From JAIWNK01 sp964453115 (GTDB lineage: Bacteria > Chloroflexota > Anaerolineae > Anaerolineales > Anaerolineaceae), in contig CAYVRT010000014.1 in assembly GCA_964453115.1 (NCBI GenBank), forward strand, positions 1 to 64,000: a stretch of 64,000 bases of DNA, given 5' to 3'. Positions 1-7,719 of the stretch are shown in pieces. Within the stretch, counting starts at the first letter, position 1. Every line of letters begins with the position of its first letter. Both the position numbers and the translations under genes were made by a program. Under the pieces are notes generated by a model. It was not told where the DNA came from. It did no database searches and worked only from the letters and a program-made list of their open reading frames with translations.

Positions 1-1
1 G

Positions 2-90
2 CGGAGAGGGTGGGATTCGAACCCACGGTGGTCCGGATGGGCCACAACGGTTTTCGAGACCGCCCCGATCAACCACTCTGGCACCTCTCC
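2..90 (-). tRNA. tRNA-Ser, anticodon CGA
   Basis: Read on the minus strand, this folds as a class II tRNA. It has a 7-bp acceptor stem (GGAGAGG/CCTCTCC), an anticodon loop CTCGAAA with anticodon CGA at 56-54, a long variable arm typical of serine tRNAs, and a T-loop GTTCGAATC. The discriminator base is G, as in other bacterial tRNA-Ser. One more base (C) follows before the window edge, so it cannot be seen whether CCA is encoded. It lies downstream of two RNase genes on the same strand but has its own -10 box. Confidence 0.97.
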
Positions 91-102
91 GCGAATGGGG
101 TG

Positions 103-108
103 ATTATA
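103..108 (-). promoter_or_regulatory. extended -10 promoter of tRNA-Ser
   Basis: A perfect TATAAT preceded by TGA (an extended -10) lies 13 bp upstream of the tRNA 5' end. A CTGACA about 19 bp further upstream (133-128) could be a weak -35. The box sits inside the 13-mer GTGATTATATCAC, which recurs in front of slyD. Confidence 0.6.
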
Positions 109-129
109 TCACAGATTTTTGCGACTGTG

Positions 130-1527
130 TCAGAAATCGAATGATGCACCAGCATAAGGGTAGCTGATGGGAGAAATTTCTTGTTCTAGTAATTTCTCGC
201 GCAATGCCGTTGCCGCAGAAGGTTCGCCATGCACCAGAAAGAGGTGCTTGAGGCTGGCCGCAGTTGCCCGGGCATAGCGGATGAGCATATCTTGCCCAGC
301 ATGGGCTGAAAGTCCGCCAATGGTGGCAACCTGGGCGCGACGCTGAAATGCTTCGCCAAAGATTTTGATTGTTGTGGCGCGTTCTGCAAGTCTGCGCCCC
401 AGGGTGTCGGGTGCTTGCCACGAGACAATGATAATTGTGTTGCGGGGATTCTCAATGTTATTACGCAGGTGATGCAAAATTCGCCCGGTTTCTGCCATGC
501 CAGAGGCAGAAATGATGATCAGTGGGCCTGGCATGTCGTTAATTTTTTTGGATTCTTCAACGTTTTGGACATAATGTAGTTGTTCAAAATCCAGTGCTGG
601 GTGGCGGTGTTGTTGGATGAAACGTTGTGTTTCATCATCGAAATATTCTGGGAAGCGCTGGAAGATCATGGATGCCTGAACGGCTAATGGACTATCAACG
701 TAAATTGGCAGGGCTGGCAAATCTCCATGTTGAATCATTTGGTTGAGGCAGTACACCAGCTCCTGGGTGCGGCCAACCGCAAAAGCAGGAATGATGATTT
801 TTCCACCGCGTTCGGCGGTTTGTTTTACCACCTGGTTGAATTCCAGAAAGGCTTCTTCTGGGTCGCGATGGGGTTTGTCGCCATAGGTTGATTCCATCAG
901 CAGGTAATCAGTTTTGCCAAAGGGCAAAACGGGATCATTGAGAAGCGGTAGCTTTTCGCGCCCAATATCGCCAGAAAACCAAAGATTGACGCTGCGGCCC
1001 TTTTCTTCAAGTTCCAGGCGGATAGCAGCAGAGCCGAGGATATGCCCGGCATCGAAAAAACAGGCGGTGACGCCGGGGAGCGGTTCAAAGGGCGTGTTGT
1101 AGGGGATGCCGATCAGGTGTTGAGCAACTTGAGCAGCGTCTTGTTGTGTGTAAAGCGGCTCAATCGGTTCTTCGCCGCGTCGCAGGCGTTTGTGGTTGAC
1201 AAACTCAGCATCGGCTTCTTGAATATGACCGGAATCGAGGAGCATGATTTCGGTGAGGCGAACGGAGGCTGGGGTGGCGTAAATTTGCCCGCTAAAACCC
1301 TGCCTGACCAGATTGGGGAGATTGCCACTATGGTCAATATGGGCATGTGAGAGAAGAACGGCATCAATGCTTTCAGGTGGGAAGCGAAAGTTGAGGTTGC
1401 GTTCGTAATATTGGCTGCGTTTACCCTGAAAGAGACCACATTCAAGCATCAGCCGTCTGCCATTGATATCAATGATATATTGAGAACCGGTAACGGTTTG
1501 TGCAGCGCCATTAAAGTGGATTTGCAA
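130..1527 (-). CDS. beta-CASP metallo-beta-lactamase ribonuclease
   Basis: 465 aa. This is an RNA-processing hydrolase of the metallo-beta-lactamase/beta-CASP family (CPSF73-like, as in Thermus TTHA0252), expected to cut RNA with two zinc ions in the cytoplasm. The metal-binding motif HAHIDH lies at residues 61-66. A GHILGSA motif near 155, an SGDIG motif near 180, a beta-CASP insertion in the middle and a C-terminal GGLSAHAGQ/HGE part complete the active site. The start chosen is TTG because AAGGAGT lies 6-7 bases upstream; no in-frame ATG fits the family N-terminus. The gene begins 4 bp after the RNase D stop, so the two are probably co-transcribed and work on related RNA substrates. The exact RNA target is not visible. 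Confidence 0.9.
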   Translation of the reverse strand: MQIHFNGAAQTVTGSQYIIDINGRRLMLECGLFQGKRSQYYERNLNFRFPPESIDAVLLSHAHIDHSGNLPNLVRQGFSGQIYATPASVRLTEIMLLDSGHIQEADAEFVNHKRLRRGEEPIEPLYTQQDAAQVAQHLIGIPYNTPFEPLPGVTACFFDAGHILGSAAIRLELEEKGRSVNLWFSGDIGREKLPLLNDPVLPFGKTDYLLMESTYGDKPHRDPEEAFLEFNQVVKQTAERGGKIIIPAFAVGRTQELVYCLNQMIQHGDLPALPIYVDSPLAVQASMIFQRFPEYFDDETQRFIQQHRHPALDFEQLHYVQNVEESKKINDMPGPLIIISASGMAETGRILHHLRNNIENPRNTIIIVSWQAPDTLGRRLAERATTIKIFGEAFQRRAQVATIGGLSAHAGQDMLIRYARATAASLKHLFLVHGEPSAATALREKLLEQEISPISYPYAGASFDF

Positions 1528-1531
1528 GAGG

Positions 1532-2659
1532 TCACTCCTTGGGATGTAATTGTTTGAGAATGTCCTGTCCGTAGTGTTGTAAGCGCCAGGGTAATTTGTT
1601 GAGAACGTTTGAAAGTTCTTCCAGTGTTTTAGGGTTCGATTCGGCGATTGCTTCCATCGTTTCGCGTGGAAGGATGATGTCGGATTCGACACCCATCTTT
1701 TGGGCGGTTTGCTTGCGCCATTCGCGCAAAGTTTCCATGCGCCACAGATAGGCCTCATCAGGTCGGGCAGGCGTGGACCGTGATAGCAAAGGGGCGGCAA
1801 GTCCGCGCTGGACGCTGTGCAACAATTGCTCGCCGTGTCGTTGACGAAGACGGGGCGGGACGCTGCGAAGGTTTTCCAGTTCGGCGATTGTTTTAGGGCA
1901 TTGTTGAGCAATTTCAATTAGCATCTCGTTGCTCAAGACTTTGAATGGCGGTAGGTCGAGCCGCCGTGCTTGCTGGTCGCGGTAATGGCACAATTCATGT
2001 AAAACAGTGTTCTGGCGGGCGTTCAATTCGCGGCTGTTGAGGGGGCGTTGGTTGCCATTTTCGGAGGCAGGAACTGCTGGGTGACAGAGACGTTCGAAAT
2101 CTTCCTGGGCCAGTTGCCAGCGATTGGCAGTTTGCAATGCGTCTGCCAGAATGTCGCGCAACGGTAAAAGATAATGCGTATCCAGGCGCGCATAGTTCAG
2201 CATTTCGGGAGAGAGCGGACGGATTCCCCAATTGGCGCGCTGATAGCGTTTGTTGATTTGTAGACCAAATTCTTCTTCCAGCAGTGAACCAAGGCCAACG
2301 CCAGAACGTCCCAAAATGCGGGCTGCGTGCATGGTGTCAAAAATATTGGCAAACGAGAAGTGATAGTCGCGGCGCAGACAGATGATGTCATATTCGCAGG
2401 CATGAAAGATCTTCTCGATTTGGGGGTTGGCAAAGATGTCTGCAAGGCGGGAAAGGTCTTTCAGGTCGAGCGGGTCAAGCAGGTAATCCGTGGTGGGGGT
2501 GGAGAACTGAATCAAGCAGACGTATTCTTGATAGACATACAAACTGTTTGATTCAGTATCAATGGCAAGACGCGCTTGGTGCGTAAGATCGTTCACCAGG
2601 TGGTTGAGCTTTTCAGGGGTGTTGACCCAGATTGGATCGGGTAAAGATGAAATTTGCAT
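1532..2659 (-). CDS. rnd: ribonuclease D
   Basis: 375 aa. A 3'-5' exoribonuclease of the DEDD superfamily that trims tRNA precursors and other structured RNAs. The catalytic acids are visible: an AIDTES motif (DxE) near residue 34, the FHACEYD block near 85, and a YARLDTHYL block (Y and D) near 170. The N-terminal 3'-5' exonuclease domain is followed by two helical HRDC-like segments (about 210-290 and 300-370), the usual RNase D layout and length. The ATG at 2659 begins MQISSLPDP. There is no Shine-Dalgarno sequence; TATAAT stands exactly 6 bp before the ATG, so the message is probably leaderless. The gene is followed by a beta-CASP RNase and a tRNA gene on the same strand. Confidence 0.93.
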   Translation of the reverse strand: MQISSLPDPIWVNTPEKLNHLVNDLTHQARLAIDTESNSLYVYQEYVCLIQFSTPTTDYLLDPLDLKDLSRLADIFANPQIEKIFHACEYDIICLRRDYHFSFANIFDTMHAARILGRSGVGLGSLLEEEFGLQINKRYQRANWGIRPLSPEMLNYARLDTHYLLPLRDILADALQTANRWQLAQEDFERLCHPAVPASENGNQRPLNSRELNARQNTVLHELCHYRDQQARRLDLPPFKVLSNEMLIEIAQQCPKTIAELENLRSVPPRLRQRHGEQLLHSVQRGLAAPLLSRSTPARPDEAYLWRMETLREWRKQTAQKMGVESDIILPRETMEAIAESNPKTLEELSNVLNKLPWRLQHYGQDILKQLHPKE

Positions 2660-2665
2660 AATTTG

Positions 2666-2671
2666 ATTATA
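2666..2671 (-). promoter_or_regulatory. leaderless -10 box of rnd
   Basis: TATAAT on the minus strand ends exactly 6 bp before the rnd ATG. CTGAAA 16 bp upstream (2693-2688) is a 4/6 match to -35. Transcription would therefore start at or next to the A of the ATG. The same spacing occurs at lipB, at the gene starting at 54006 and at the transglutaminase gene. Confidence 0.55.
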
Positions 2672-2701
2672 ATGCAATCAGCGCAAGTTTCAGAGAAGCG
2701 T

Positions 2702-2707
2702 TATAAT
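2702..2707 (+). promoter_or_regulatory. -10 box of the two-component operon
   Basis: TATAAT on the plus strand lies 31 bp before the response-regulator ATG. No convincing -35 hexamer is seen. It is divergent from the rnd promoter, about 35 bp away. Confidence 0.45.
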
Positions 2708-2737
2708 CATTATGCTATCAATTTGCCGGAGGTAAAG

Positions 2738-3415
2738 ATGAAAGAAAGAATTTTAATCATCGAAGATGATGAGGCAATCGTGCGAGTGTTGAAGCGCGGC
2801 CTGATGCTGGAAGGGTATCTGGTGGATGAGGCGCTGGATGGTGAGACAGGGTTGGCTAAGGCAATGCGCGAGCATCCCGATTTGGTTGTGTTGGATTGGA
2901 TGTTGCCCGACCTGGATGGGTTGGAAGTATGTCAGCGCCTGCGCTTGGAAGGGTCGTTGCCGATTTTGATGTTGACGGCAAAGGACACTCTGCAAGATCG
3001 TGTGCAGGGGTTGGACGCAGGGGCTGATGATTATATGGTGAAGCCTTTTGAATTGGATGAGCTGTTGGCGCGCGTGCGGGCGTTGCTTCGGCGTTCGCAG
3101 CCCGATCATAGCACCGTTTTGGGTTTTGCCGACCTGACGCTGGATACATCAACGCGTCAGGCAATGCGCAATGGACGGATGATCACGTTGACTGCCAAAG
3201 AATATGATTTGTTGGAAATGTTTCTGCGTCATCCGCGCCAGGTTTTAACTCGCGAGATGATCTTTGATCGGGTTTGGGGCTATGATTTTGGCGGTGAGAG
3301 CAATGTTTTGGATGTTTATATTCGTTACTTGCGCCAGAAACTGGAACTTGAAGGTGAGCCGCGCCTGTTATATACGGTGCGTAGTGTAGGGTACGTGTTG
3401 CGCGAGAACGAGTGA
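2738..3415 (+). CDS. OmpR-family response regulator
   Basis: 225 aa. A DNA-binding response regulator that is phosphorylated by a sensor kinase and then binds promoters. The receiver domain (1-120) has the acidic pair D10/D11, the phospho-acceptor D53 in VLDWMLPD, the switch Thr80 and the conserved K102 in VKPFE. A winged-helix OmpR/PhoB effector domain fills about 128-223 (TAKEYDLLEMF, RVWGYDF, YIRYLRQKLE). The ATG at 2738 is chosen over an upstream in-frame start because GGAGG lies at 2728-2732. The kinase gene follows after one base, so the two form a pair. The target genes are not shown. A PhoP/PhoB-like role is possible because this family includes those regulators, but it is not linked to the pst genes here. 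Confidence 0.95.
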   Translation: MKERILIIEDDEAIVRVLKRGLMLEGYLVDEALDGETGLAKAMREHPDLVVLDWMLPDLDGLEVCQRLRLEGSLPILMLTAKDTLQDRVQGLDAGADDYMVKPFELDELLARVRALLRRSQPDHSTVLGFADLTLDTSTRQAMRNGRMITLTAKEYDLLEMFLRHPRQVLTREMIFDRVWGYDFGGESNVLDVYIRYLRQKLELEGEPRLLYTVRSVGYVLRENE

Positions 3416-3416
3416 A

Positions 3417-4787
3417 ATGTCGTTCCGTTTGCGATTGACGTTGCTGGTGGTGGGTTTTACGGCAGCAGCGTTGATATTGCTTGGTGTTGCAAGTTACCTG
3501 ATCTTAAACGTGTATGCGTTGGATTGGGTGGATACACATCTTGCGGATGTGGCAGATTCGTTTATAAAGGATTTGCGGGTTTCGGGACCAGGACAATTTG
3601 ATACGCTGGCTTTTCGGCAGTTCAGAACGGGTGACCTGTATATAATTCAGTTGTGGAGCCTGGATCGGAGGCTGTTGTTTTCCACCAACAATGCGCCGTT
3701 GAATGTGCTGGATGATTTGGGGTGGCAGGTTTGGAGACCAGTTTACACAACGGTGACAGGTGATTTTGGGTTGTTGCGTGTTTTGAGCGTGCCGTTGGTG
3801 ACGAGGCGCGGGCCGGTGGGAATGTTGATGGTTGGCTATGGCTTGCAGTGGTTGGAAGTGATTCGGTGGATACTCCTGATTGTGTTTGCGGTTGGAATGG
3901 TGGGATTGACATTGATTGCTTTGGCCCTGGCCTGGGAGTTGACGGGCAGGGCGGTTGCTCCCTTGCGCCGTATGGCACAGGAGGTGCCAAATATTGTGCA
4001 GGCTGAGGATTTATCGCGGCGCATTCCGCTGAATATTGCCCCGGATGATGAGGTGGGACACCTTGCGCGGGAGTTCAATAGCATTCTGGAGCGACTTGAG
4101 CAGTTGTTTACCGCACAACGACGTTTTTTGGCGGATGTCAGTCACGAACTACGTACCCCGTTGACGGTCATTAAAGGGGAAGTTGGCCTGATGCGACGAA
4201 TGAAGAGCCTGGATGAGGAATCGCTGACCGCGATTGATGGCGAAGTAGACCGCCTTACACGTATGGTGGGAGATTTATTGCTGCTCGCACAGGCTGAATC
4301 GGGCAAGATGCCGCTTTCAATTGCGGCAGTGGCTTTGGATGAGGTTTTGACAGAGGTGTTTCAGCACGTTCAGGTTTTGGCAGGTGAAAAATTGCGCATG
4401 GTGTTGGTGGAGGTGCAACCGGTTGAGGTGCAGGGAGATCGAGATCGCTTGAAGCAGGTATTGCTTAACTTGGTGAGCAACGCGGTGGCATATACACCGC
4501 CGGGGGGAGAAGTGTTGCTGACACTGCGTAAGTTGGGCGAAAAGGCGCAGATCATTGTGCGTGATACCGGCCCAGGGATCCCATCGGCTGATTTGCCACA
4601 TATTTTTGAGCGCTTTTATCGCGGCGAGCGTTCACGTACGCGCCGAAAGGGATCGGGGTTTGGGTTGGGGCTTTCCATTTCATATTGGATTGTGCGCAAT
4701 CATGGGGGAACGATTGAGGTTAATTCGCAGGAAGGGATTGGCAGCACATTCTGTGTTTGGCTGCCACTGCGCGGCCCTGCCTTGTGA
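3417..4787 (+). CDS. HAMP-domain sensor histidine kinase
   Basis: 456 aa. Membrane sensor kinase paired with the response regulator directly upstream (1-bp gap). TM1 spans about 8-30 and TM2 about 148-173, enclosing an extracytoplasmic loop of roughly 115 residues that should sense the signal. A HAMP linker follows (about 174-228). The HisKA domain has the phospho-accepting H243 in DVSHELRTPL. The ATPase domain has an N-box (LVSNAVAYTP, near 366), a G1 box DTGPGIP and a G2 block GFGLGLSI. All catalytic motifs are intact. The ligand is not evident from the sequence. Confidence 0.94.
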   Translation: MSFRLRLTLLVVGFTAAALILLGVASYLILNVYALDWVDTHLADVADSFIKDLRVSGPGQFDTLAFRQFRTGDLYIIQLWSLDRRLLFSTNNAPLNVLDDLGWQVWRPVYTTVTGDFGLLRVLSVPLVTRRGPVGMLMVGYGLQWLEVIRWILLIVFAVGMVGLTLIALALAWELTGRAVAPLRRMAQEVPNIVQAEDLSRRIPLNIAPDDEVGHLAREFNSILERLEQLFTAQRRFLADVSHELRTPLTVIKGEVGLMRRMKSLDEESLTAIDGEVDRLTRMVGDLLLLAQAESGKMPLSIAAVALDEVLTEVFQHVQVLAGEKLRMVLVEVQPVEVQGDRDRLKQVLLNLVSNAVAYTPPGGEVLLTLRKLGEKAQIIVRDTGPGIPSADLPHIFERFYRGERSRTRRKGSGFGLGLSISYWIVRNHGGTIEVNSQEGIGSTFCVWLPLRGPAL

Positions 4788-4795
4788 GTGTGAAA

Positions 4796-4833
4796 TGTCC
4801 CCTTTCCGGGACAGGGATGCCGAAAAGGGGACA
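4796..4833. terminator. hairpin between convergent genes
   Basis: A perfect 10-bp inverted repeat, TGTCCCCTTT (4796-4805) and AAAGGGGACA (4824-4833), with an 18-nt loop. It lies between the convergent 3' ends of the kinase gene and the membrane-protein gene, so it probably terminates transcription from one or both sides. There is no long U-run. Confidence 0.5.
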
Positions 4834-4853
4834 GCACGAGCAGAAAATTTGTG

Positions 4854-5612
4854 TTAGAAGGAACGATTGTGAGAATTGTGGCGCGGGTTGTTGGCCGGGG
4901 AAGCCTGAACGGGGTGATAGGTTGGGTCGGGACGCAGGTCAGAGAGGGCCGGCCGCGCAGCTGCGTGGCTGCCAGATGTTTGGCGCGGGGCTGGAGTGAG
5001 CGGCCGTTGTATTGGTTGCTGGATGGGGTGCGATGTGTTGGGCAAAGTGGCTGCCTGGATGGGGGCGTTTACAGTTGCTGTGTTGATGTGGGTTCCAGCG
5101 CGTACATCGGAGAAGAAGCGTTCGCCTGCAACGGAGAGTGTGCCAATGATTAGTAGACGGATGACCCACACCATGAGGGCGACAAAGACAGGGACAATTT
5201 TGGTAATGGTGCCGGGGTTGACAATTGTTGTGCTTTGGATGCTGTGATTGGCAATTGCCATTGAGACACCCCACCAGGTCAGAATGGCATTCATGCTTGC
5301 CGCTAGCAGCCAGGCACCGAAGAGATACCAGATTTCTTTGGGTTCATCACTGCCTTTTTCTGGGGTGAAGATGCGCGCAATGCCGGCGAAATCAATTCCA
5401 CAGAAGGCAAGTGATAGGATGGTGGCCCAACGGATACCGGCAAAACGAATGTCACCAAGCAGGTCGCGCAGGGCAAAATCGGTTGTGCTGTAATTGAATA
5501 GCTCAAAGGCCAGTAACGCAGCAACGATGATAATGCCAAAGAGCATGCCGGGGCGTGCGTTTTTTTGCAGGCCACGCAGCAATGAATTTTGTAGAGTGGA
5601 ATGTGAACTCAA
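4854..5612 (-). CDS. membrane protein of unknown function with Pro-rich tail
   Basis: 252 aa; family not recognised. There are about four predicted membrane helices in the N-terminal two-thirds (near 24-42, 60-80, 97-117 and 138-165). A cytosol-like hydrophilic C-terminal tail of about 75 residues, rich in Pro, Ala, His and Asn, follows. The start is TTG at 5612 because AAAGGAG sits 6 bp upstream; the only earlier in-frame start lacks a ribosome site. The gene has its own near-consensus promoter, buried in the 3' end of the phosphatase gene, with an inverted repeat over the -10. That suggests controlled, independent expression. No enzymatic motif is seen. Confidence 0.75.
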   Translation of the reverse strand: MSSHSTLQNSLLRGLQKNARPGMLFGIIIVAALLAFELFNYSTTDFALRDLLGDIRFAGIRWATILSLAFCGIDFAGIARIFTPEKGSDEPKEIWYLFGAWLLAASMNAILTWWGVSMAIANHSIQSTTIVNPGTITKIVPVFVALMVWVIRLLIIGTLSVAGERFFSDVRAGTHINTATVNAPIQAATLPNTSHPIQQPIQRPLTPAPRQTSGSHAAARPALSDLRPDPTYHPVQASPANNPRHNSHNRSF

Positions 5613-5640
5613 GGTGAACTCCTTTCTCAACCAGATCAAA

Positions 5641-5678
5641 CTTTTGTTTTATTATAGAACAAAAGTTCAATATGTCAA
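5641..5678 (-). promoter_or_regulatory. consensus promoter with overlapping inverted repeat
   Basis: On the minus strand TTGACA (5678-5673), a 16-bp spacer and TATAAT (5656-5651) give consensus sequence at both boxes. An 8-bp inverted repeat, CTTTTGTT (5641-5648) and AACAAAAG (5658-5665), brackets the -10, and a smaller GAAC-AAAA-GTTC repeat lies within the spacer. This is the usual arrangement for a repressor operator. It drives the membrane-protein gene starting at 5612. Confidence 0.65.
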
Positions 5679-6268
5679 GTGGTTGATGAAAGAAGTTCCT
5701 CTGGTTGTTTTGTGGGCGGCCAATGGATGGTGAGCAGAGTGGTATTGTGTGGGATGTGTTGATAAATTTGGTGGAAGGAAATCCCCAGTGATTGGCATTT
5801 TAGTACCGCGGCAGTTACCCCATGCGTTACGATCAGCACGCGTTGAGCGGGGTAAAGCGTTGCGACCTCGTTGGCAAAATGGGCGGCGCGTTCAGCAACC
5901 TGGAGAATGCTTTCGCCGCCGAGCGCATTGGAGATGCCTGGGTTGACGGGTGGATCGGATCCATCTGGCAGGCGGTGAATTTTGTCTCGTACCAGGCAGC
6001 CTTCCCAATCGCCATGGCTCATTTCGCGCAATCTACGGTCGGGGATGGGGGAGAGGCCAATTCGGTCGGCGATGATTTTGGCGGTGGTGTGGGCGCGCGT
6101 TAAATCGCTGGTGTAGATAGCTGCAAAGTGAAGCGCAGGCAGCGATTCGGCAAGCTGCTGTGCTTGTTGTTGCCCGGTCTGGTTGAGTGGAATATCGGTT
6201 TGTCCCTGGTACCGTCCCTCAACATTCCAGTCGGTTTGGCCGTGTCGAACGATCCACAGTTCAATCAT
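5675..6268 (-). CDS. histidine phosphatase family protein
   Basis: 197 aa. A phosphoglycerate-mutase-like phosphatase with a catalytic histidine. The RHG motif (VRHGQTDWN) is near residues 7-16, a second Arg lies in SDLTRAHTTA, an acid in REMSHGDWEG and the second His in VTHG. Length and motifs fit small-molecule phosphatases such as alpha-ribazole phosphatase or broad-specificity PhoE-type enzymes; the substrate cannot be chosen from the sequence. Its ATG overlaps the stop of the upstream GH1 glycosidase by four bases (ATGA), so the two are translationally coupled, which favours a sugar phosphate as substrate (inference). Confidence 0.9.
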   Translation of the reverse strand: MIELWIVRHGQTDWNVEGRYQGQTDIPLNQTGQQQAQQLAESLPALHFAAIYTSDLTRAHTTAKIIADRIGLSPIPDRRLREMSHGDWEGCLVRDKIHRLPDGSDPPVNPGISNALGGESILQVAERAAHFANEVATLYPAQRVLIVTHGVTAAVLKCQSLGISFHQIYQHIPHNTTLLTIHWPPTKQPEELLSSTT

Positions 6269-7596
6269 TTTGAGTCAGGGAAGAGGGCTGGAATTGCATC
6301 AGGTGCGTAACGTTGAACCGTTTCATATGAAATGGCATTTTCGCGACAAATCGCAGCATAGAGATCTACGCTGGGTCTGCGTTGGCGGGCCTGCGTTTCC
6401 ACGTCCAATCCCCAGAGGCCAAAGCGTTGCGTCCAGCCGCGCTCCCACTCAAAGTTATCCACCAGCGACCAATAGAAGAACCCCTTGATTGGCAGGTTGT
6501 AATTGAGCGCTTTCCAGGTTTGGTGAAGGTGTTCGACCAGGTAGCGCGGGCGTAACCGATCTTCGCTGTCTTCCACGCCATTTTCAGTAATTAGAATTGG
6601 CTTTTGGTAGCGATTGGCCCAGCGTAAAGCATGAAACATGCCTTCTGGCACGTTGGCAAGAAAACCTGTGGTGCTGAGTGCTGCCTGGGGAGGATAGAAA
6701 CTGTCGCTGAAGAATGCCTGCGGTTTGAAAAGGTTGAAGCGCACCAGATCAAGCGTGTAGTAATTGATGCCGATGAAATCCTGGGTGTTGATGGCTTCTG
6801 GGATGCGATTGCTGCGCCCTAAGAGGCTTAACCGCCCGGTGACAAGCGGGGTAATGAAACTCTCATTCCACATTTGGTGACGAGCGTTTGCCATCCATTG
6901 GTCGAAGGGTGAGGCACTGGCCGGGCGGAAGCCTCGATAGTTAAGGGCAAAACCGACCCGGGCCTCTTTTTGTTGTTCATGGATGACGCGGTAGGCAAGT
7001 GCGTGGCCGCGCACCAGGTTGCGCAGTACGCGGTAAGCGCTGCCCAGGTCATGTTTGCCGGGCGGGAAGGCGCCATCTACATAGCCAAAGTAGAAATAGC
7101 AATTGGGTTCGTTGATTGTGATCCACAGGCTGTTGTATTCTTTTAATGCCTCGACAACATAGGCGGTGAACCTGGCAAATCGAGCAGGGGTTTCATCGTT
7201 TTCCCAACCGCCTTGTTCCAGTGACCAGATGGGATCGCTGAAGTGATGAAGGGTAACCATGGGTGTCATGCCGCGTTCGACGATGCCACGCACAATTTGA
7301 CGATACCGTTCGAGAGCATCTTCATCCCAGCGATCAGGCGTAGGTTGGATGCGGCTCCATTCAACGGATAGGCGGTGCGCATTTTGACCTGTTTCCTGGG
7401 CCCGGTCAAGGTCTTCTTTCCATCGCCCACCCCACCAATCGCATGCCAGACCAGAACGATGACCGTGCTTGATCCGCCCGGGTTGTTCTTCCCAGGCATA
7501 CCAGTTGTTATTGGTGTTGTTGCCTTCGACCTGATGTGCAGCGGTTGCGGTTCCCCACAGAAAACCGCGCGGGAAATGGTAGGTTGCTTGCGGCAT
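6265..7596 (-). CDS. GH1 beta-glucosidase/beta-glycosidase
   Basis: 443 aa. Retaining glycoside hydrolase family 1, cleaving beta-linked glucosides or galactosides. The N-terminal FLWGTATAAHQVEG block (12-25) is diagnostic. The acid/base glutamate is E163 in the NEP motif and the nucleophile is E338 in ITENG. There is no signal peptide, so the enzyme acts in the cytoplasm on imported disaccharides. The start is ATG 7596 with GGAG just upstream; the longer open frame before it lacks family similarity. The length of about 440 residues is normal. The gene is coupled to the phosphatase gene by an ATGA overlap and has an upstream GGTATAAT -10 box (7632-7627). Confidence 0.95.
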   Translation of the reverse strand: MPQATYHFPRGFLWGTATAAHQVEGNNTNNNWYAWEEQPGRIKHGHRSGLACDWWGGRWKEDLDRAQETGQNAHRLSVEWSRIQPTPDRWDEDALERYRQIVRGIVERGMTPMVTLHHFSDPIWSLEQGGWENDETPARFARFTAYVVEALKEYNSLWITINEPNCYFYFGYVDGAFPPGKHDLGSAYRVLRNLVRGHALAYRVIHEQQKEARVGFALNYRGFRPASASPFDQWMANARHQMWNESFITPLVTGRLSLLGRSNRIPEAINTQDFIGINYYTLDLVRFNLFKPQAFFSDSFYPPQAALSTTGFLANVPEGMFHALRWANRYQKPILITENGVEDSEDRLRPRYLVEHLHQTWKALNYNLPIKGFFYWSLVDNFEWERGWTQRFGLWGLDVETQARQRRPSVDLYAAICRENAISYETVQRYAPDAIPALFPDSK

Positions 7597-7626
7597 GGAA
7601 AGCTCCTGAGCATGAAGATTTTGAAA

Positions 7627-7632
7627 ATTATA
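7627..7632 (-). promoter_or_regulatory. -10 box of the glycosidase operon
   Basis: TATAAT on the minus strand, about 30 bp before the ATG. The -35 region is weak. Confidence 0.45.
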
Positions 7633-7697
7633 CCTTAAAGCGAGCCAAACTTTCAGAATTAATGACTGGGTTTCATATACTTTGAACAGGATTGGAT

Positions 7698-7703
7698 TAT
7701 AAT
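7698..7703 (+). promoter_or_regulatory. -10 box of the HD-like gene
   Basis: TATAAT on the plus strand lies 16 bp before the ATG at 7720, with AAAGGG as ribosome site at about 7709-7714. No clear -35 is seen. Confidence 0.4.
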
Positions 7704-7719
7704 TATTCAAAGGGTTTCT

